This document shows positions 9,053 to 20,328 of a DNA stretch of 59,861 nucleotides, in pieces. Position 1 is the stretch's first letter. The number at the start of each line of letters is the position of its first letter. A model generated the notes under the pieces. That model made no database searches. It saw only the letters and a list, made by a program, of their open reading frames with translations, and was not told the origin of the DNA. The position numbers and the translations under genes were made by a program. The stretch is from Chloroflexota bacterium (lineage in GTDB: Bacteria; Chloroflexota; Dehalococcoidia; UBA2979). The stretch covers positions 1-59,861 of the forward strand of contig VGPD01000010.1 of the NCBI GenBank assembly GCA_016875635.1. The letters are read 5' to 3'.

Positions 9053-10114
9053 CTAGCGAGGCGGACGGCGATATGCGACGGCCGATTGCACCTTCTGGAG
9101 CGTCTCGGCTTCCTCCAGGGCGTCGGCACAGCCGCGCACGACGGAGCGCAGCGGGTCCTCCCCCACGTAGACGGGGAAGCGCGTTTCGGTAGCGATCTTC
9201 CGGTCTAGGCCACGCAGCAACGACCCACCGCCGGTCATGGCGATGCCATGCATCATGATGTCCGCTACCAGCTCGGGGGGCGTGGTCTCGATGGTCGCGC
9301 GCACGGTGCGCACGATTTCGTTGACGACCGCGGAGAGCGCGTCTCGGATCTCGACGGTCGAAACCTCCACCGACTTCGGCAGGCCGGTGGCCAGGTCGCG
9401 GCCTCGGAGGTCGGCGGTCGTTTCGTCGTCCATCGGGAAGGCGGAGCCCGCGTTGATTTTCAACTGCTCGGCGGTGCGTTCGCCAATGAGGAGGTTATGC
9501 ACCTGACGGGCGTAGTCCATGATCGCCATGTCCATCGCGTCCCCGGCGGCGCGCGCCGACTGCGAACGGACGATCCCCCCGAGTGCGATCACGGCAACCT
9601 CGGTCGTCCCGCCGCCGATGTCGACGCACATCGAGCCAGCCGCGTCCATCACGGGCAGCCCGGCGCCGATCGCCGCGGCCATCGGCTCCTCGATGAGGTA
9701 GGCAGCGCGGGCGCCGGCAGCGACGGCGGCATCGTGGACGGCGCGTTTCTCGACTTCGGTCGCGCCTGACGGGATGCCGATCACCACTCGAGGCTTGCCG
9801 ACGCCCATGCCAAACCGCTCATGCACGGAGCGGATGAAGTACTGGAGCATCTTCTCGGTCGTCGCGAAGTCGGAAATGACTCCATCGCGGAGGGGGCGCA
9901 CCGCGATGATCGAGGACGGTGTCCGGCCGACCATACGCTTTGCCTCGGCGCCGATCGCCAGCACGCGCTTCGTCATGCGGTCGATGGCCACCACCGAGGG
10001 TTCATCGATGACGATGCCGCGTCCGCGGACGGAGACGAGCGTGTTGGCGGTGCCGAGGTCGATGGCGATGTCGTGGGAGAACATGCCGAGAAAGGACGAG
10101 AGCGGGTTGATCAC
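9053..10114 (-). CDS. mreB: Rod shape-determining protein MreB (actin homologue)
   Basis: Bacterial actin that positions the sidewall synthesis machinery. The 353-residue product has the phosphate-1 motif DIAIDLGTANTLV (about 14-26), phosphate-2 CVDIGGGTTEVAV and the adenosine motif MTGGGSLLRGL near the C-terminus. The GTG at 10114 is preferred over the later ATG because GAGGG sits about 9 nt upstream and the ATG has no ribosome site. It heads the minus-strand cell-shape operon, and 116 bp separate it from mreC. Confidence 0.96.
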   Translation of the reverse strand: MINPLSSFLGMFSHDIAIDLGTANTLVSVRGRGIVIDEPSVVAIDRMTKRVLAIGAEAKRMVGRTPSSIIAVRPLRDGVISDFATTEKMLQYFIRSVHERFGMGVGKPRVVIGIPSGATEVEKRAVHDAAVAAGARAAYLIEEPMAAAIGAGLPVMDAAGSMCVDIGGGTTEVAVIALGGIVRSQSARAAGDAMDMAIMDYARQVHNLLIGERTAEQLKINAGSAFPMDDETTADLRGRDLATGLPKSVEVSTVEIRDALSAVVNEIVRTVRATIETTPPELVADIMMHGIAMTGGGSLLRGLDRKIATETRFPVYVGEDPLRSVVRGCADALEEAETLQKVQSAVAYRRPPR

Positions 10115-10292
10115 GGTGTCGTAGCCCTCGAGCCGAAGGGGGATGGGACTGCTAGGAGTGTAGAGACGGGTTACGGACCGGGAGGGTGATGCTCCCCGTG
10201 CCTATCCACAATGTGCGAACAACCGTGGGTAGCCGTGTTCAGGCCGGAGGGGTACTGGCTGACGTCATCGATGCCCGGGTGCCAGTCGGACG

Positions 10293-11278
10293 CTATCCCC
10301 TCTGGCGGCGGGAGCGCGGGTCGAGCGCGTCACGGAGCCCGTCACCCAGGAAGGTGAAACACAGCATCAGGGTTGCCACGGCTAGGGCTGGCCAGACCAC
10401 GAGCAGACTGTTGGCCTGCAGGTGGGCCCGTCCGTCGCTCATCAGGGACCCGAGGCTGGCGAACGGAGGGGGCACACCCAGCCCGATGAACGCGAGGGAG
10501 GCCTCCGCGAATATGTTGCGGGGAATGCCAAACGTGATGGCCACGATCACGGTGCTGAGCGTGTTCGGGAGCATATGGACTCGCAGGGCCCGCCACGGGC
10601 TCGCGCCTGCTGCCCGTGCGGCGAGTACGTACTCCTGCTCACGGAGCGACAGGATCTGTCCCCGCACGAGCCGGCAGATGGTCACCCAGCTGACGATTGA
10701 GATCGCCACGACGGTGACCAACAGGGCGGACGGTATGCCGGGGATCTGTGGCGACCCGGCACCGATGATCGGCCAGTCACGTCCGAGCAGGACCTGACGC
10801 ACGAGGATGATCACGAGGATGTCAGGAAACGCGGAGGCGAAGTCGGTGATCCATACGATGATGCGATCCTGCGCTGGCCACCCAGGCCGGCCGCCAGTCC
10901 GAGCGAGATGCCGACGGCGACGGTCACCGCTTCCGCACCGATTCCGATCCTCAGCGAGAAGAGCGTCGCCTGGAGCGTGCGGGCCCAGAGGTCGCGCCCG
11001 AGGCCGTCAGTCCCGAGCCAGTTCACGCGGTTGGGCCCGCGGTTCGTGTTATCGAGGCCGGCCGCGTCCGTGTAGACCTGCGCGGCAGGGTCGTGTCGCT
11101 GCACAAAGTTGATCGCGCTTCCCAGAATGCTGGTCACCGTGATCACTGCGAGTGCGACCGCCGACGCGAAGGCGAGGCGGTTCGAGAGCAGGCGCGCCCC
11201 CGCGGCGGCCCACGGCCCGCGTGTCGCCACTATGCGGGGCGCATTGGGGGCAGCCGGCCGGGCGCCTCTCTCCGCCAA
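10293..11278 (-). pseudogene. Peptide ABC transporter permease (DppC/OppC type), frameshifted
   Basis: Inner-membrane permease of a peptide or nickel ABC importer. The 5' frame (11278 to about 10880) has the first membrane helix and the NWLGTDGLGRDLWAR motif, up to GLAAGLGG. The next part is then found only in another frame, beginning near 10875 with RIIVWITDFASAFPD and continuing through the EAA loop (EYVLAARAAGASPWRAL) to the normal C-terminus at 10293. A single-base indel in the GC-rich GGGTGGCCA stretch near 10875-10885 explains this. Restoring the frame gives a normal-length protein of about 327 residues. The gene begins next to the oppB stop. It is either a real inactivation or a sequencing error. 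Confidence 0.85.
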
Positions 11279-11279
11279 G

Positions 11280-12197
11280 TTAGTACCGGATCCGCGGGTC
11301 GGCCAGGGCGTACATCACGTCCACGGTCAGTGTCATGAGGGCGTAGATCAACGTGTAGGTGACGGTCAGGCCCATCATGACCCCGTAGTCCCGGATGAGT
11401 ACTGAGTTGATGAACTCTTTCCCGATCCCCGGGATGGCGAACGCCTGCTCGACGATGAACGAGCCAGTGAGGGTGTGCGCGAATACGACTCCTGCCACCG
11501 TCAGGATCGGGATCATCGCGTTCTGGGCCGCGTGACGGACGACGACTCGGAATTCGGAGAGCCCCTTCGCCCGCGCTGTCCGGACGTAGTCCTGGCCGAG
11601 GACGTCCAGGAGCGCCGCACGCGTGATCCGGGAGAGAAACGCCACCGGGAGGACGCCGGCCGCGATCGTCGGGAGGACCATCTTGTGGTAGTTCCCGAAC
11701 TCCCAACCGAGGATGTCGAACCATTGCAGGCGAAGGACGAACACGATCACGAGCAGCGGCGCCAGGATGAACGACGGCAGTGCTGAACCGACCGTAGCGA
11801 TGAAGACGCCCGCGTAGTCCCATGCGCCATTCTGATTCAGGGCGGAGAGCGTGCCCAGCCCGACACCACACACGACGGCAAACCCGAACGCGGTCAGGCC
11901 GAGCTGGACCGTCGGAAGCATGTGCTCGCCGATGATGTCGCGGACGGGGCGATCACTGGTGAACGAGATACCGAGGTCGAATTGGGCGAGGCGGAGGAGG
12001 TAGAGGCCGTATTGCTGGATCAGCGGCCTGTCGAGTCCGTACCGCTCCTGCAGCCGCTGCTGCGTGGCCTGCGGCAAAGGCCTATCTGTGTCGAACGGTC
12101 CCCCCTCGATGGCGTGCATCAGCAGGAACGTGGTCGTCACCATGGTGACGACGAGGGGGGCCATCAGCATCACGCGGCGGAGGATGTAGGAGGTCAT
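11280..12197 (-). CDS. Peptide ABC transporter permease (DppB/OppB type)
   Basis: Permease of the BPD_transp_1 family. From the ATG at 12197 it is 305 residues: the N-terminal helix (MTSYILRRVMLMAPLV), a periplasmic domain with YGLDRPL and FDLGISF, then five more helices. The EAA loop is DYVRTARAKGLSEFRVVVRH near 215-235. The frame is open upstream to 12248, but the added residues are not family-like. The gene appears intact, yet both partners are broken: the binding protein upstream lacks its 5' part and oppC downstream is frameshifted. No ATPase genes (oppD, oppF) are present here. Confidence 0.9.
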   Translation of the reverse strand: MTSYILRRVMLMAPLVVTMVTTTFLLMHAIEGGPFDTDRPLPQATQQRLQERYGLDRPLIQQYGLYLLRLAQFDLGISFTSDRPVRDIIGEHMLPTVQLGLTAFGFAVVCGVGLGTLSALNQNGAWDYAGVFIATVGSALPSFILAPLLVIVFVLRLQWFDILGWEFGNYHKMVLPTIAAGVLPVAFLSRITRAALLDVLGQDYVRTARAKGLSEFRVVVRHAAQNAMIPILTVAGVVFAHTLTGSFIVEQAFAIPGIGKEFINSVLIRDYGVMMGLTVTYTLIYALMTLTVDVMYALADPRIRY

Positions 12198-12294
12198 GTG
12201 TCGTAGCCGTCGTCCATCCGGATCGAGCGATCGCGCAAGAGGCACCATTCCGGATGGTGCCCCCCTCGTTCAAGCAGTCGCTCCTTTGAGGCGA

Positions 12295-12786
12295 CTACTT
12301 CTTGGTCGTCTTCCAGTTCTCCGGGTTCCAGTCCCCGGGAACGAATACGTCGCGCGGGCGCCTGGATTCAATCATCCCCGAGATATACGGCTTCACCAGG
12401 CGGTGGTGGCCAGTGTGCCAGAGGGGAGCGATCCCGTTGACGCCGTCCAGCAGGATCTTCTCAGCCTCACGGTACTGCTGCCGCCGGGCTTCATCGTTCT
12501 GATTGAACTTCGCTTTTGCGATGAGGTCGTCGAGGGCTGGGACGCTTGTGTTGGTCTTGTTGATTGAGCCCTTCGTCTCCCATAGGCCGATCATCCAGTT
12601 CTCCGGATCCGGGAAGTCTTCTTGCCACCCGCTAATGACGATCTGGAACTGGCCTGAATTGAACCGAGCCGCGACCGTCCGGGAGTCAGCGATTTCGAGT
12701 TTGACGTCGAGGCCGAGGTGTTTCTTCCACTCCGCCTGCAGGAACTCACCAAGCGTCCGGTTCCTCGGGCTGTCACGATCGGCAAG
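12295..12786 (-). pseudogene. Peptide-binding protein (SBP_bac_5), 5'-truncated fragment
   Basis: C-terminal piece of a peptide ABC transporter binding protein, about 163 residues. Read from 12786, it contains NRTLGEFLQAEWKKHLGLDV, then GQFQIVISGWQEDFPDPENW and the typical ending with PLWHTGHHRLVKPYISG. Family members are about 500-600 residues, so the first two thirds are missing. The reading frame enters the fragment directly from the stop codon of the VIT1 gene (TAG at 12787-12789), with no start or ribosome site. A deletion or rearrangement joined the two at this point. Position ahead of oppB-oppC fits its former role. Confidence 0.85.
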
Positions 12787-13917
12787 CTATATGCCCGTCA
12801 CGCCACCGATAAGACCGCCGATGACGTACGTGATCGCGGCAGCGGCCAGGCCGAGCGCTACCTGCCTGATCCCGCTTCGCCAGACCGGGCGTCCGGTGAG
12901 CAGCGTGATTGCTGCACCCAGCGTGAAGAGCCCCAGTCCGGAAGCCACGGCGCTGGCCGCGATGTAGATCGTGCCCTGACCGAAGAAGAACGGCACCACG
13001 GGGATGATCGCACCGAGTGCGAAGAGGCCGAAGGAGGCGATCGCGGCCGACCACGGCGAGCCCAGATCTTCCGGGACGATGCCCAACTCCTCTCGCGCCA
13101 GAGTGGCGAGGGCGTGCTCCGGATCCTTGAGCAGCACGTTGGCCAGCGCCAGCGCCTCGTTCTGCGGCAAGCCCTTCGCCTGGTAGATCAACGCCAGTTC
13201 GTCACGTTCCGCCTCCGGGTCCAGCCGGAGCTCCTCCCGTTCCGCCTTGATCTGCGCCTCTGCCGCTTCACGTGACGAGGTCACGGAGATCCACTCGCCG
13301 AGCGCCATCGATGAGGCGCCGGCGACGAGTCCCGCGAGCCCGGCAAGGATGATCGTGTTCTGCCCGGGCGCGGCGCCGGCGAAGCCCGCCACCAGGGCGA
13401 GGTTCGAGACGAGCCCGTCGTTCGCGCCCAGCACCGCCGCGCGCAGGGCATTGCCGCTGCCCAGCGCCCGGTGTCGCGACTCGATCCGTCCGATGACGGA
13501 GCCCTGGACACCACGACCCCGGCTGCGAGTGAGCGCTTCGAAGACTCTGGCGTGGGATGCCTCGTCTACGGGCAGGCCAGCGCCCTCGGCTATGGTGTTG
13601 CCCGTGTACATGTCGGTAGCGCCTCGCTCGAACGACTTGATGATGGGGAGGACGATGTCGGTCCCGAACCGTTTCGCGATCCACATCAGGAGGCGGGCGC
13701 GGCTGGATGGCTGTGGGGGGGTATCGTCGACCCCGGCCAGACGCAGTTGCTCGCGCCACAGGTCCAGGTGGCGCACTTCAGACTCCGCCAGGCGGCGGTA
13801 GATGTCCTTGAGCGACTCGTCGCTCTCGACATCCGCAAGCCGCTCGTAGATGAACAGCCCGTCGACCTCCTCTGCCAGGAACGATCGATACTTCTCGATT
13901 TCAGCGGCTGTCGTCAT
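12787..13917 (-). CDS. Ferritin-like/VIT1 fusion iron (metal) transporter
   Basis: A 376-residue fusion of an N-terminal ferritin-like (rubrerythrin-type) four-helix domain (about 5-135) and a C-terminal CCC1/VIT1 membrane domain (about 150-376). The N-terminal part has carboxylate/His pairs such as EE (16-17), YE and SEVRHLDLW, typical of a di-iron site. The membrane part has LGANDGLVSNLALVAGF and GASSMALGEWISV, the family signature. Bacterial relatives (MbfA type) export iron or manganese from the cytoplasm. The gene starts directly after the ligA stop (TAG then ATG), so it is probably co-transcribed. Its natural C-terminus is intact; the next base begins the binding-protein fragment. Confidence 0.9.
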   Translation of the reverse strand: MTTAAEIEKYRSFLAEEVDGLFIYERLADVESDESLKDIYRRLAESEVRHLDLWREQLRLAGVDDTPPQPSSRARLLMWIAKRFGTDIVLPIIKSFERGATDMYTGNTIAEGAGLPVDEASHARVFEALTRSRGRGVQGSVIGRIESRHRALGSGNALRAAVLGANDGLVSNLALVAGFAGAAPGQNTIILAGLAGLVAGASSMALGEWISVTSSREAAEAQIKAEREELRLDPEAERDELALIYQAKGLPQNEALALANVLLKDPEHALATLAREELGIVPEDLGSPWSAAIASFGLFALGAIIPVVPFFFGQGTIYIAASAVASGLGLFTLGAAITLLTGRPVWRSGIRQVALGLAAAAITYVIGGLIGGVTGI

Positions 13918-16083
<2,166 letters not shown>

Positions 16084-16122
16084 TCAGCCCTGGCTGAGTT
16101 GTGTTGGAAGGGTGGGCGCAGC

Positions 16123-16150
16123 GTGACCGAACCGGGCCTGGCGGTACACT
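16123..16150 (+). promoter_or_regulatory. Candidate promoter for the his genes
   Basis: GTGACC (16123-16128), 16-bp spacer, TACACT (16145-16150), about 35 bp before the hisH start. Each box matches the sigma-70 consensus at four or more of six positions. Confidence 0.4.
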
Positions 16151-16184
16151 ACCTATTCAGCAGGCGACCGCCTGGAGTAGCGCG

Positions 16185-16838
16185 ATGGCTGATGTGGTGA
16201 TCGTCGACTACGGCGCGGGGAATCTCCGCAGCGTGGCGCGCGCGGTTGCCCACGCGGGCTTCGAGCCTCTCGTGACCGCCGAGGCCTCAGCCATCCCCGC
16301 AGCGCGCGCCCTGATCGTCCCCGGCGTCGGTGCCGCGGAGGACACGATGGCCCACCTGCGGCAGGGCGGCCTGGACGGCCCCATCGTTGACTACATCGCC
16401 TCAGGGCGCCCCTTCCTTGGCGTCTGCATGGGGATGCAGGCGCTGTTCGAGTTGTCCGAGGAGGGCGGCCGGCACGAGTGCCTGGGCGTCCTCGGAGGCC
16501 GGATCGTGCGATTCCCGTTCGGGATGACGGTGCCGCACATGGGCTGGAACACCGTCCACCTGGAGCGTCCGCACCCGGTGTTCGAGGGGATCGCGCAGGA
16601 CGACTACTTCTACTTCGTGCACTCCTACCACGGTGTCCCGGAGGACCACTCGGTGGTCATCGGAAGCACGGAGTACTGGGGAGTGACCTTCCCGGCGGTC
16701 GTCGGGCGCGACAATTTCATCGCGACGCAGTTCCATCCGGAGAAGTCCGGACGGAGCGGGTTGCGGCTGTACGCCAACTTCCTCCGTCTGGCGCTGGAGC
16801 ACGGCTCCATCGCACCGGCGGCGACCACCGCATCCTGA
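16185..16838 (+). CDS. hisH: Imidazole glycerol phosphate synthase, glutaminase subunit
   Basis: Class I glutamine amidotransferase that supplies ammonia to HisF in histidine synthesis. The 217-residue product begins [16 protein letters not shown]. The nucleophile is the Cys of GVCMGMQ (about residue 84) and the His-Glu pair is in FHPEKSG. The ATG at 16185 is chosen because GGAG lies 7 nt upstream. The frame is open back to 16101, but that extension is not family-like. First gene of hisH-hisA-hisF. Confidence 0.95.
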   Translation: MADVVIVDYGAGNLRSVARAVAHAGFEPLVTAEASAIPAARALIVPGVGAAEDTMAHLRQGGLDGPIVDYIASGRPFLGVCMGMQALFELSEEGGRHECLGVLGGRIVRFPFGMTVPHMGWNTVHLERPHPVFEGIAQDDYFYFVHSYHGVPEDHSVVIGSTEYWGVTFPAVVGRDNFIATQFHPEKSGRSGLRLYANFLRLALEHGSIAPAATTAS

Positions 16839-16851
16839 CGAGGGCACCCCG

Positions 16852-17586
16852 ATGGAAGTAATCCCCGCGATCGACATTCGCGGCGGCAAATGCGTCCGCC
16901 TGGCTCAGGGCGACTATGCCCGCGAGACCGTGTTCGGCGACGACCCCATCGAGATGGCACGTCGCTGGGCCACTGAGGGCGCCACCCGGATCCACGTCGT
17001 GGACCTGGACGGCGCGCGGGATGGCGCGCAGGCGAACCTCGCGGTCACGCGCGCCATCGTGAAGGCGGTGGAGGTGCCGGTGCAGACGGGCGGCGGTGTC
17101 CGGACGCTCGAGGTGCTGCGGGCAGCGCTGGAGGCGGGCTTCGACCGCGTCGCGCTCGGCACGGGGGCGGTGAAGGACCCGGCGCTGGTGCCAGCCGCCG
17201 TGGCGCTTGCGGGTGACCGGGTGTTCGTCTCCGTGGATGCGCGCGAAGGCCGCGTCAGCCTCGAAGGCTGGACCGAGGACAGCGGGGTCGATGCGACAGA
17301 GTTCATCGCACGGCTGCGTGACCAGGGCGTCGTCCGCTTCGTCTATACCGACATCCTGCGTGACGGCGTGCATGACGGGCCGAATTTCGAGGCAGTGGAG
17401 CGGCTGGTCCGTTCTTCGGGGATGCGTGTGATTGCGGCCGGCGGAGTGGGCAGCGTTGCCGACCTCGTGCGGCTCGCGGAGTGCGGCGCGGAGGGCGCCA
17501 TCGTCGGGCGCGCGATCTACACCGGCGACGTGCGGCTGCCGGAGGCGATCGAGGCCGTGGCCCGTGCCACGAAAGCGGGTGCGTAG
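16852..17586 (+). CDS. hisA: Phosphoribosylformimino-AICAR-P isomerase HisA
   Basis: Amadori isomerase, a TIM barrel of 244 residues, fourth step of histidine synthesis. It begins [20 protein letters not shown], with the catalytic Asp in AIDIRGG, the phosphate-binding QTGGGVR near residue 80 and the second phosphate site AAGGVGS near 195. It lies 13 bp after hisH and 1 bp before the hisF start, so the three genes form one unit. The remaining his genes are not in the window. Confidence 0.95.
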   Translation: MEVIPAIDIRGGKCVRLAQGDYARETVFGDDPIEMARRWATEGATRIHVVDLDGARDGAQANLAVTRAIVKAVEVPVQTGGGVRTLEVLRAALEAGFDRVALGTGAVKDPALVPAAVALAGDRVFVSVDAREGRVSLEGWTEDSGVDATEFIARLRDQGVVRFVYTDILRDGVHDGPNFEAVERLVRSSGMRVIAAGGVGSVADLVRLAECGAEGAIVGRAIYTGDVRLPEAIEAVARATKAGA

Positions 17587-17587
17587 G

Positions 17588-18358
17588 GTGCTGACGAAGC
17601 GGATCATCCCGTGTTTCGACGTCGCGGACGGCCGTGTGGTGAAGGGCGTCTCCTTCGTCGAGCTGCGCGACGCCGGTGACCCCGTCGAACTTGCACGGAA
17701 GTATGACCTCGCTGGCGCGGACGAGCTGGTCTTCCTAGACATCACGGCGTCCTCCGACGCGCGGACCAGCGTCTACGACATGATCCGTCGCACCTGTGAC
17801 CAGGTGTTCATTCCATTCACAGTGGGCGGCGGTGTGCGGAGCGTGCAGGACATCCGGCTGATGCTCGAGGCCGGCGCCGAGAAGGTGTCCGTGAACACCG
17901 CTGCCATCGAGCGTCCCGCGTTGATCGAGGAGGGCGCGAAGGGGTTTGGCTCCCAGTGCGTCGTTGTCGCGATCGACGCGAAGCGCGCGGGTGAGGGGCG
18001 CTGGCGCGTCTATACGCACGGCGGTCGCCGTGAGACGGAGCGTGACGCCGTGGAGTGGGCGCGCGAGGCCGTCGAGCGAGGCGCGGGGGAACTCCTGGTG
18101 ACTTCGATGGACAGCGACGGGCACCAGCAGGGGTACGACCTGAAGCTGCTGCGCGCCATCTCGGACGCCGTCGATGTGCCGGTCATCGCCTCGGGAGGGG
18201 CGGGTGAGCCCTCGCACCTCTACGACGCGCTGACCGAGGGCGGGGCGGATGCGGTGCTCGCGGCTTCAATCTTCCACTTCGGCACGCACACGATTCAGTC
18301 CATCAAGGCGTACCTGACGGAGCGCGGCGTGCCGATCCGGCCCGTCATGCCGGCGTAG
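17588..18358 (+). CDS. hisF: Imidazole glycerol phosphate synthase, cyclase subunit
   Basis: TIM-barrel cyclase that joins HisH-derived ammonia to PRFAR. The 256-residue product starts at GTG 17588 ([19 protein letters not shown]). Catalytic Asp residues are in CFDV (about 11) and in [13 protein letters not shown] (about 130). Phosphate-binding [10 protein letters not shown] and IASGGAGEP are present. The start is placed at the first codon giving the family N-terminus, one base after the hisA stop. Length is normal. Confidence 0.95.
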   Translation: MLTKRIIPCFDVADGRVVKGVSFVELRDAGDPVELARKYDLAGADELVFLDITASSDARTSVYDMIRRTCDQVFIPFTVGGGVRSVQDIRLMLEAGAEKVSVNTAAIERPALIEEGAKGFGSQCVVVAIDAKRAGEGRWRVYTHGGRRETERDAVEWAREAVERGAGELLVTSMDSDGHQQGYDLKLLRAISDAVDVPVIASGGAGEPSHLYDALTEGGADAVLAASIFHFGTHTIQSIKAYLTERGVPIRPVMPA

Positions 18359-18365
18359 GCTTCGG

Positions 18366-19080
18366 ATGCCCGGGCGCGTACCCCCGTTCCGCGTCAGCCA
18401 CGTCTTCTTCGATGTGGACGGGACGCTCGCGGACTTCGACGCGGCCCTCCGCGTCAGGCTACAGGCGGCCTGTGAAGTGCTTTCGCCGGCCGCCGGCCGC
18501 CGGCCGTGTCGTGACGCCTGTTGAGTTGATGGCGGCGCGCGACCGCATCGCACGGGAGATGCGGGTGATGCCGGGCGCCCTCACGAGGGCGCGCGAGGAG
18601 TCGTTCCGCCAGATCCTCGCCGCCGGTGGTACGCCGGACGAGGCCACGGTTGCCCGCACAACGATGGCCTTCTTCGCGGCGCGCGACGCGGCGCTGCTGA
18701 CGTTCGATGACGTCGAAGAGGCGGTGCAGGCACTGCTCGGCCGCGGCCTCATCCTCGTCGCGGCGACGAACGGGAATGCCGCGATGGTGCAGGCGCCGAT
18801 CCTCCGACGGATGCATCACATCTGGACGGCCGAGGAGGCGCGGGTGGCCAAGCCCGATCCCGCCTTTTTCTTCGGCGCGATGGAGCGCAGCGGCGCGCGT
18901 GCTGAGACCACGCTGATGGTGGGCGACCGCATGGACAACGACGTGGCGCCTGCGGTTGCGCTCGGGATGTATGGCGTGCTGCTGGATCGCGGCGCTCGTG
19001 CTCTCGATGTCGACGCGCCACGGATCGAATCGCTCCGTGACCTTCTGGCCCTGATCGAGGTCGTGCCTACCGGCGCGTGA
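18366..19080 (+). pseudogene. HAD-superfamily phosphatase, frameshifted near its N-terminus
   Basis: The ATG at 18366 opens a frame with the HAD nucleophile motif FFDVDGTLAD and continues to about 18500. The rest of the protein is then in another frame: PVELMAARDRIAREMR, the second motif AATNGN, the Lys motif VAKPDP and the Asp motif MVGDRMDND. The switch falls in a CCGGCCGCCGGCCGCCGGCCG run (18489-18509), where a one-base slip restores a single protein of about 237 residues. Family: HAD-like hydrolase. It starts 7 bp after hisF, so a histidinol-phosphatase role is possible, but no sequence feature proves the substrate. It ends overlapping the convergent nitroreductase gene. Confidence 0.8.
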
Positions 19081-19684
19081 ACTCAGTGCCAAGGTCGGGC
19101 GCCGGCCGGTCGAACGGACGGTAATCGCCCTTCGGACGGCCGAGCGCGACGAACGCCTGCGGCTCCCAGGTCGCATCGAGGTCGAGCGCGCCGCGCACCT
19201 CGTCTGGCGCATAGAGCGGCGCGGAGATCCAGTACGCGGCGAACCCTCTGGCGCTCGCCGCGAGCAGCAGGTTCTGGAGCGCCGCGCCGAACGAGTGCTG
19301 CGCCAGCCCCCACTCGGCGCGCCAGCGGCGCTCGTCCGTGTACCGGTTCAGGCCATCCGCCACGAGGCAGCCGAGGAGGAGTGTCGGCGCGCCGGTAATC
19401 CGCGCGCGCGACCGTGCCAGCGCCCGATCCACCGTCTTCGAGGGCAGCGCATCGGCCTCGAGGTCACGCCGCCAGGCGCTGCCCATCGCATCCGCCAGCA
19501 CCTCACGACGCGCAGCTCCGATCTCGACGAACCGCCACGGGCGCGTGTGGTGGGGCGCCGGAGCAGTGAGGGCGAGCGCCACCAGCGCTTCCACCTCCTC
19601 GGCGGCAAGCGGCGGGCCATCGAGGCCACGCACGGAACGCCGGGCCCGGATGGCATCTTCGATGGGGTGCGGGTGGTCGGTCAT
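19067..19684 (-). CDS. Nitroreductase-family protein, probable dehydro-F420-0 reductase
   Basis: FMN-binding nitroreductase of 205 residues, resembling the C-terminal domain of actinobacterial FbiB. It begins with a typical RRSVRGL motif near residue 15 and has HHTRPWRFVEI near 45-55. The ATG at 19684 overlaps the cofC stop, and the gene ends the DUF1385-cofD-cofC run. In the bacterial F420 pathway, the FbiB C-terminal domain reduces dehydro-F420-0 made by CofD with phosphoenolpyruvate, so a stand-alone version beside cofC and cofD fits that step. This role is inferred from family and context. No cofE-like glutamyl ligase is in the window. It overlaps the convergent HAD gene by 14 bp. Confidence 0.8.
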   Translation of the reverse strand: MTDHPHPIEDAIRARRSVRGLDGPPLAAEEVEALVALALTAPAPHHTRPWRFVEIGAARREVLADAMGSAWRRDLEADALPSKTVDRALARSRARITGAPTLLLGCLVADGLNRYTDERRWRAEWGLAQHSFGAALQNLLLAASARGFAAYWISAPLYAPDEVRGALDLDATWEPQAFVALGRPKGDYRPFDRPAPDLGTEFTRR

Positions 19685-20328
19685 CGTTGCGGCCCCGGCA
19701 GCACGATGGGGATCTGTTCGAGGATGGCGGTCGTTGCCTCACCCACCTGCGCCCACACCGCTTCGAGGTCCTCGATGGTGTCGACATCGCGGTTGAGCAA
19801 GGGGAGCTGGACCTCATGCACCGCGAGCCCGGCGGTCCGTGCTGCCTCGCGGTGGCGAGCTGCGGAGTCAGGCCCGAAAGCGGGCGTCATCGCGTCCGGT
19901 GGGCGCAGGCCGAGCGCGCAGGTGCCGCCGTCGATCGACGGCACGAGGACGACGGGGGCGAGCCGGAGGGCGTCCAGCAGGGCACGCACATCTTTTCCAC
20001 GTGCCTGGGGGAGGTCGCCCGGGAGGACGAGGACACCCTCACGCCCTGAGACATGGGCGAGGCCGAGCATCACCGCCGGCAGGTATCCGGTACCGGGGTC
20101 GCGCAGTACCTCCGCGCCGTGCCCGTGGGCGACAGCGTCGTACCCGTGGACGGGTGAGACAACAACGATCTGGCCCGCATGCACCTCGCGGATGGCGGTG
20201 AGCAGGTCATCGAGCATCGCCTGCACAAGGCTGTGCCGCTGGCCGGGGTCGAGGTGGCCGCCCAGGCGGCTCTTGGCCCGTCCGGCATCCTGCACTGCGA
20301 CGACCACGGCGATGTCGAGGGCTTCCAT
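19681..20328 (-). CDS. cofC: 2-phospholactate/phosphoenolpyruvate guanylyltransferase CofC
   Basis: Makes the GDP-activated C3 acid that CofD joins to Fo in coenzyme F420 synthesis. The 215-residue product begins MEALDIAVVVAVQDAGRAKSR, a nucleotidyltransferase P-loop-like GT-A fold start. It has VLPGDLPQA near 100-110 (the metal-binding Asp) and NRDVDTIEDL near the C-terminus. The ATG at 20328 shares one base with the cofD stop (TAATG). The frame runs open far upstream, but only this start gives the family N-terminus. Confidence 0.9.
   Translation of the reverse strand: MEALDIAVVVAVQDAGRAKSRLGGHLDPGQRHSLVQAMLDDLLTAIREVHAGQIVVVSPVHGYDAVAHGHGAEVLRDPGTGYLPAVMLGLAHVSGREGVLVLPGDLPQARGKDVRALLDALRLAPVVLVPSIDGGTCALGLRPPDAMTPAFGPDSAARHREAARTAGLAVHEVQLPLLNRDVDTIEDLEAVWAQVGEATTAILEQIPIVLPGPQR

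Noticed and set aside
10202-10210. DnaA-box-like CTATCCACA upstream of mreB
   Set aside because: One mismatch to TTATCCACA and a single copy; no other origin features (dnaA, dnaN, AT-rich unwinding region) nearby.
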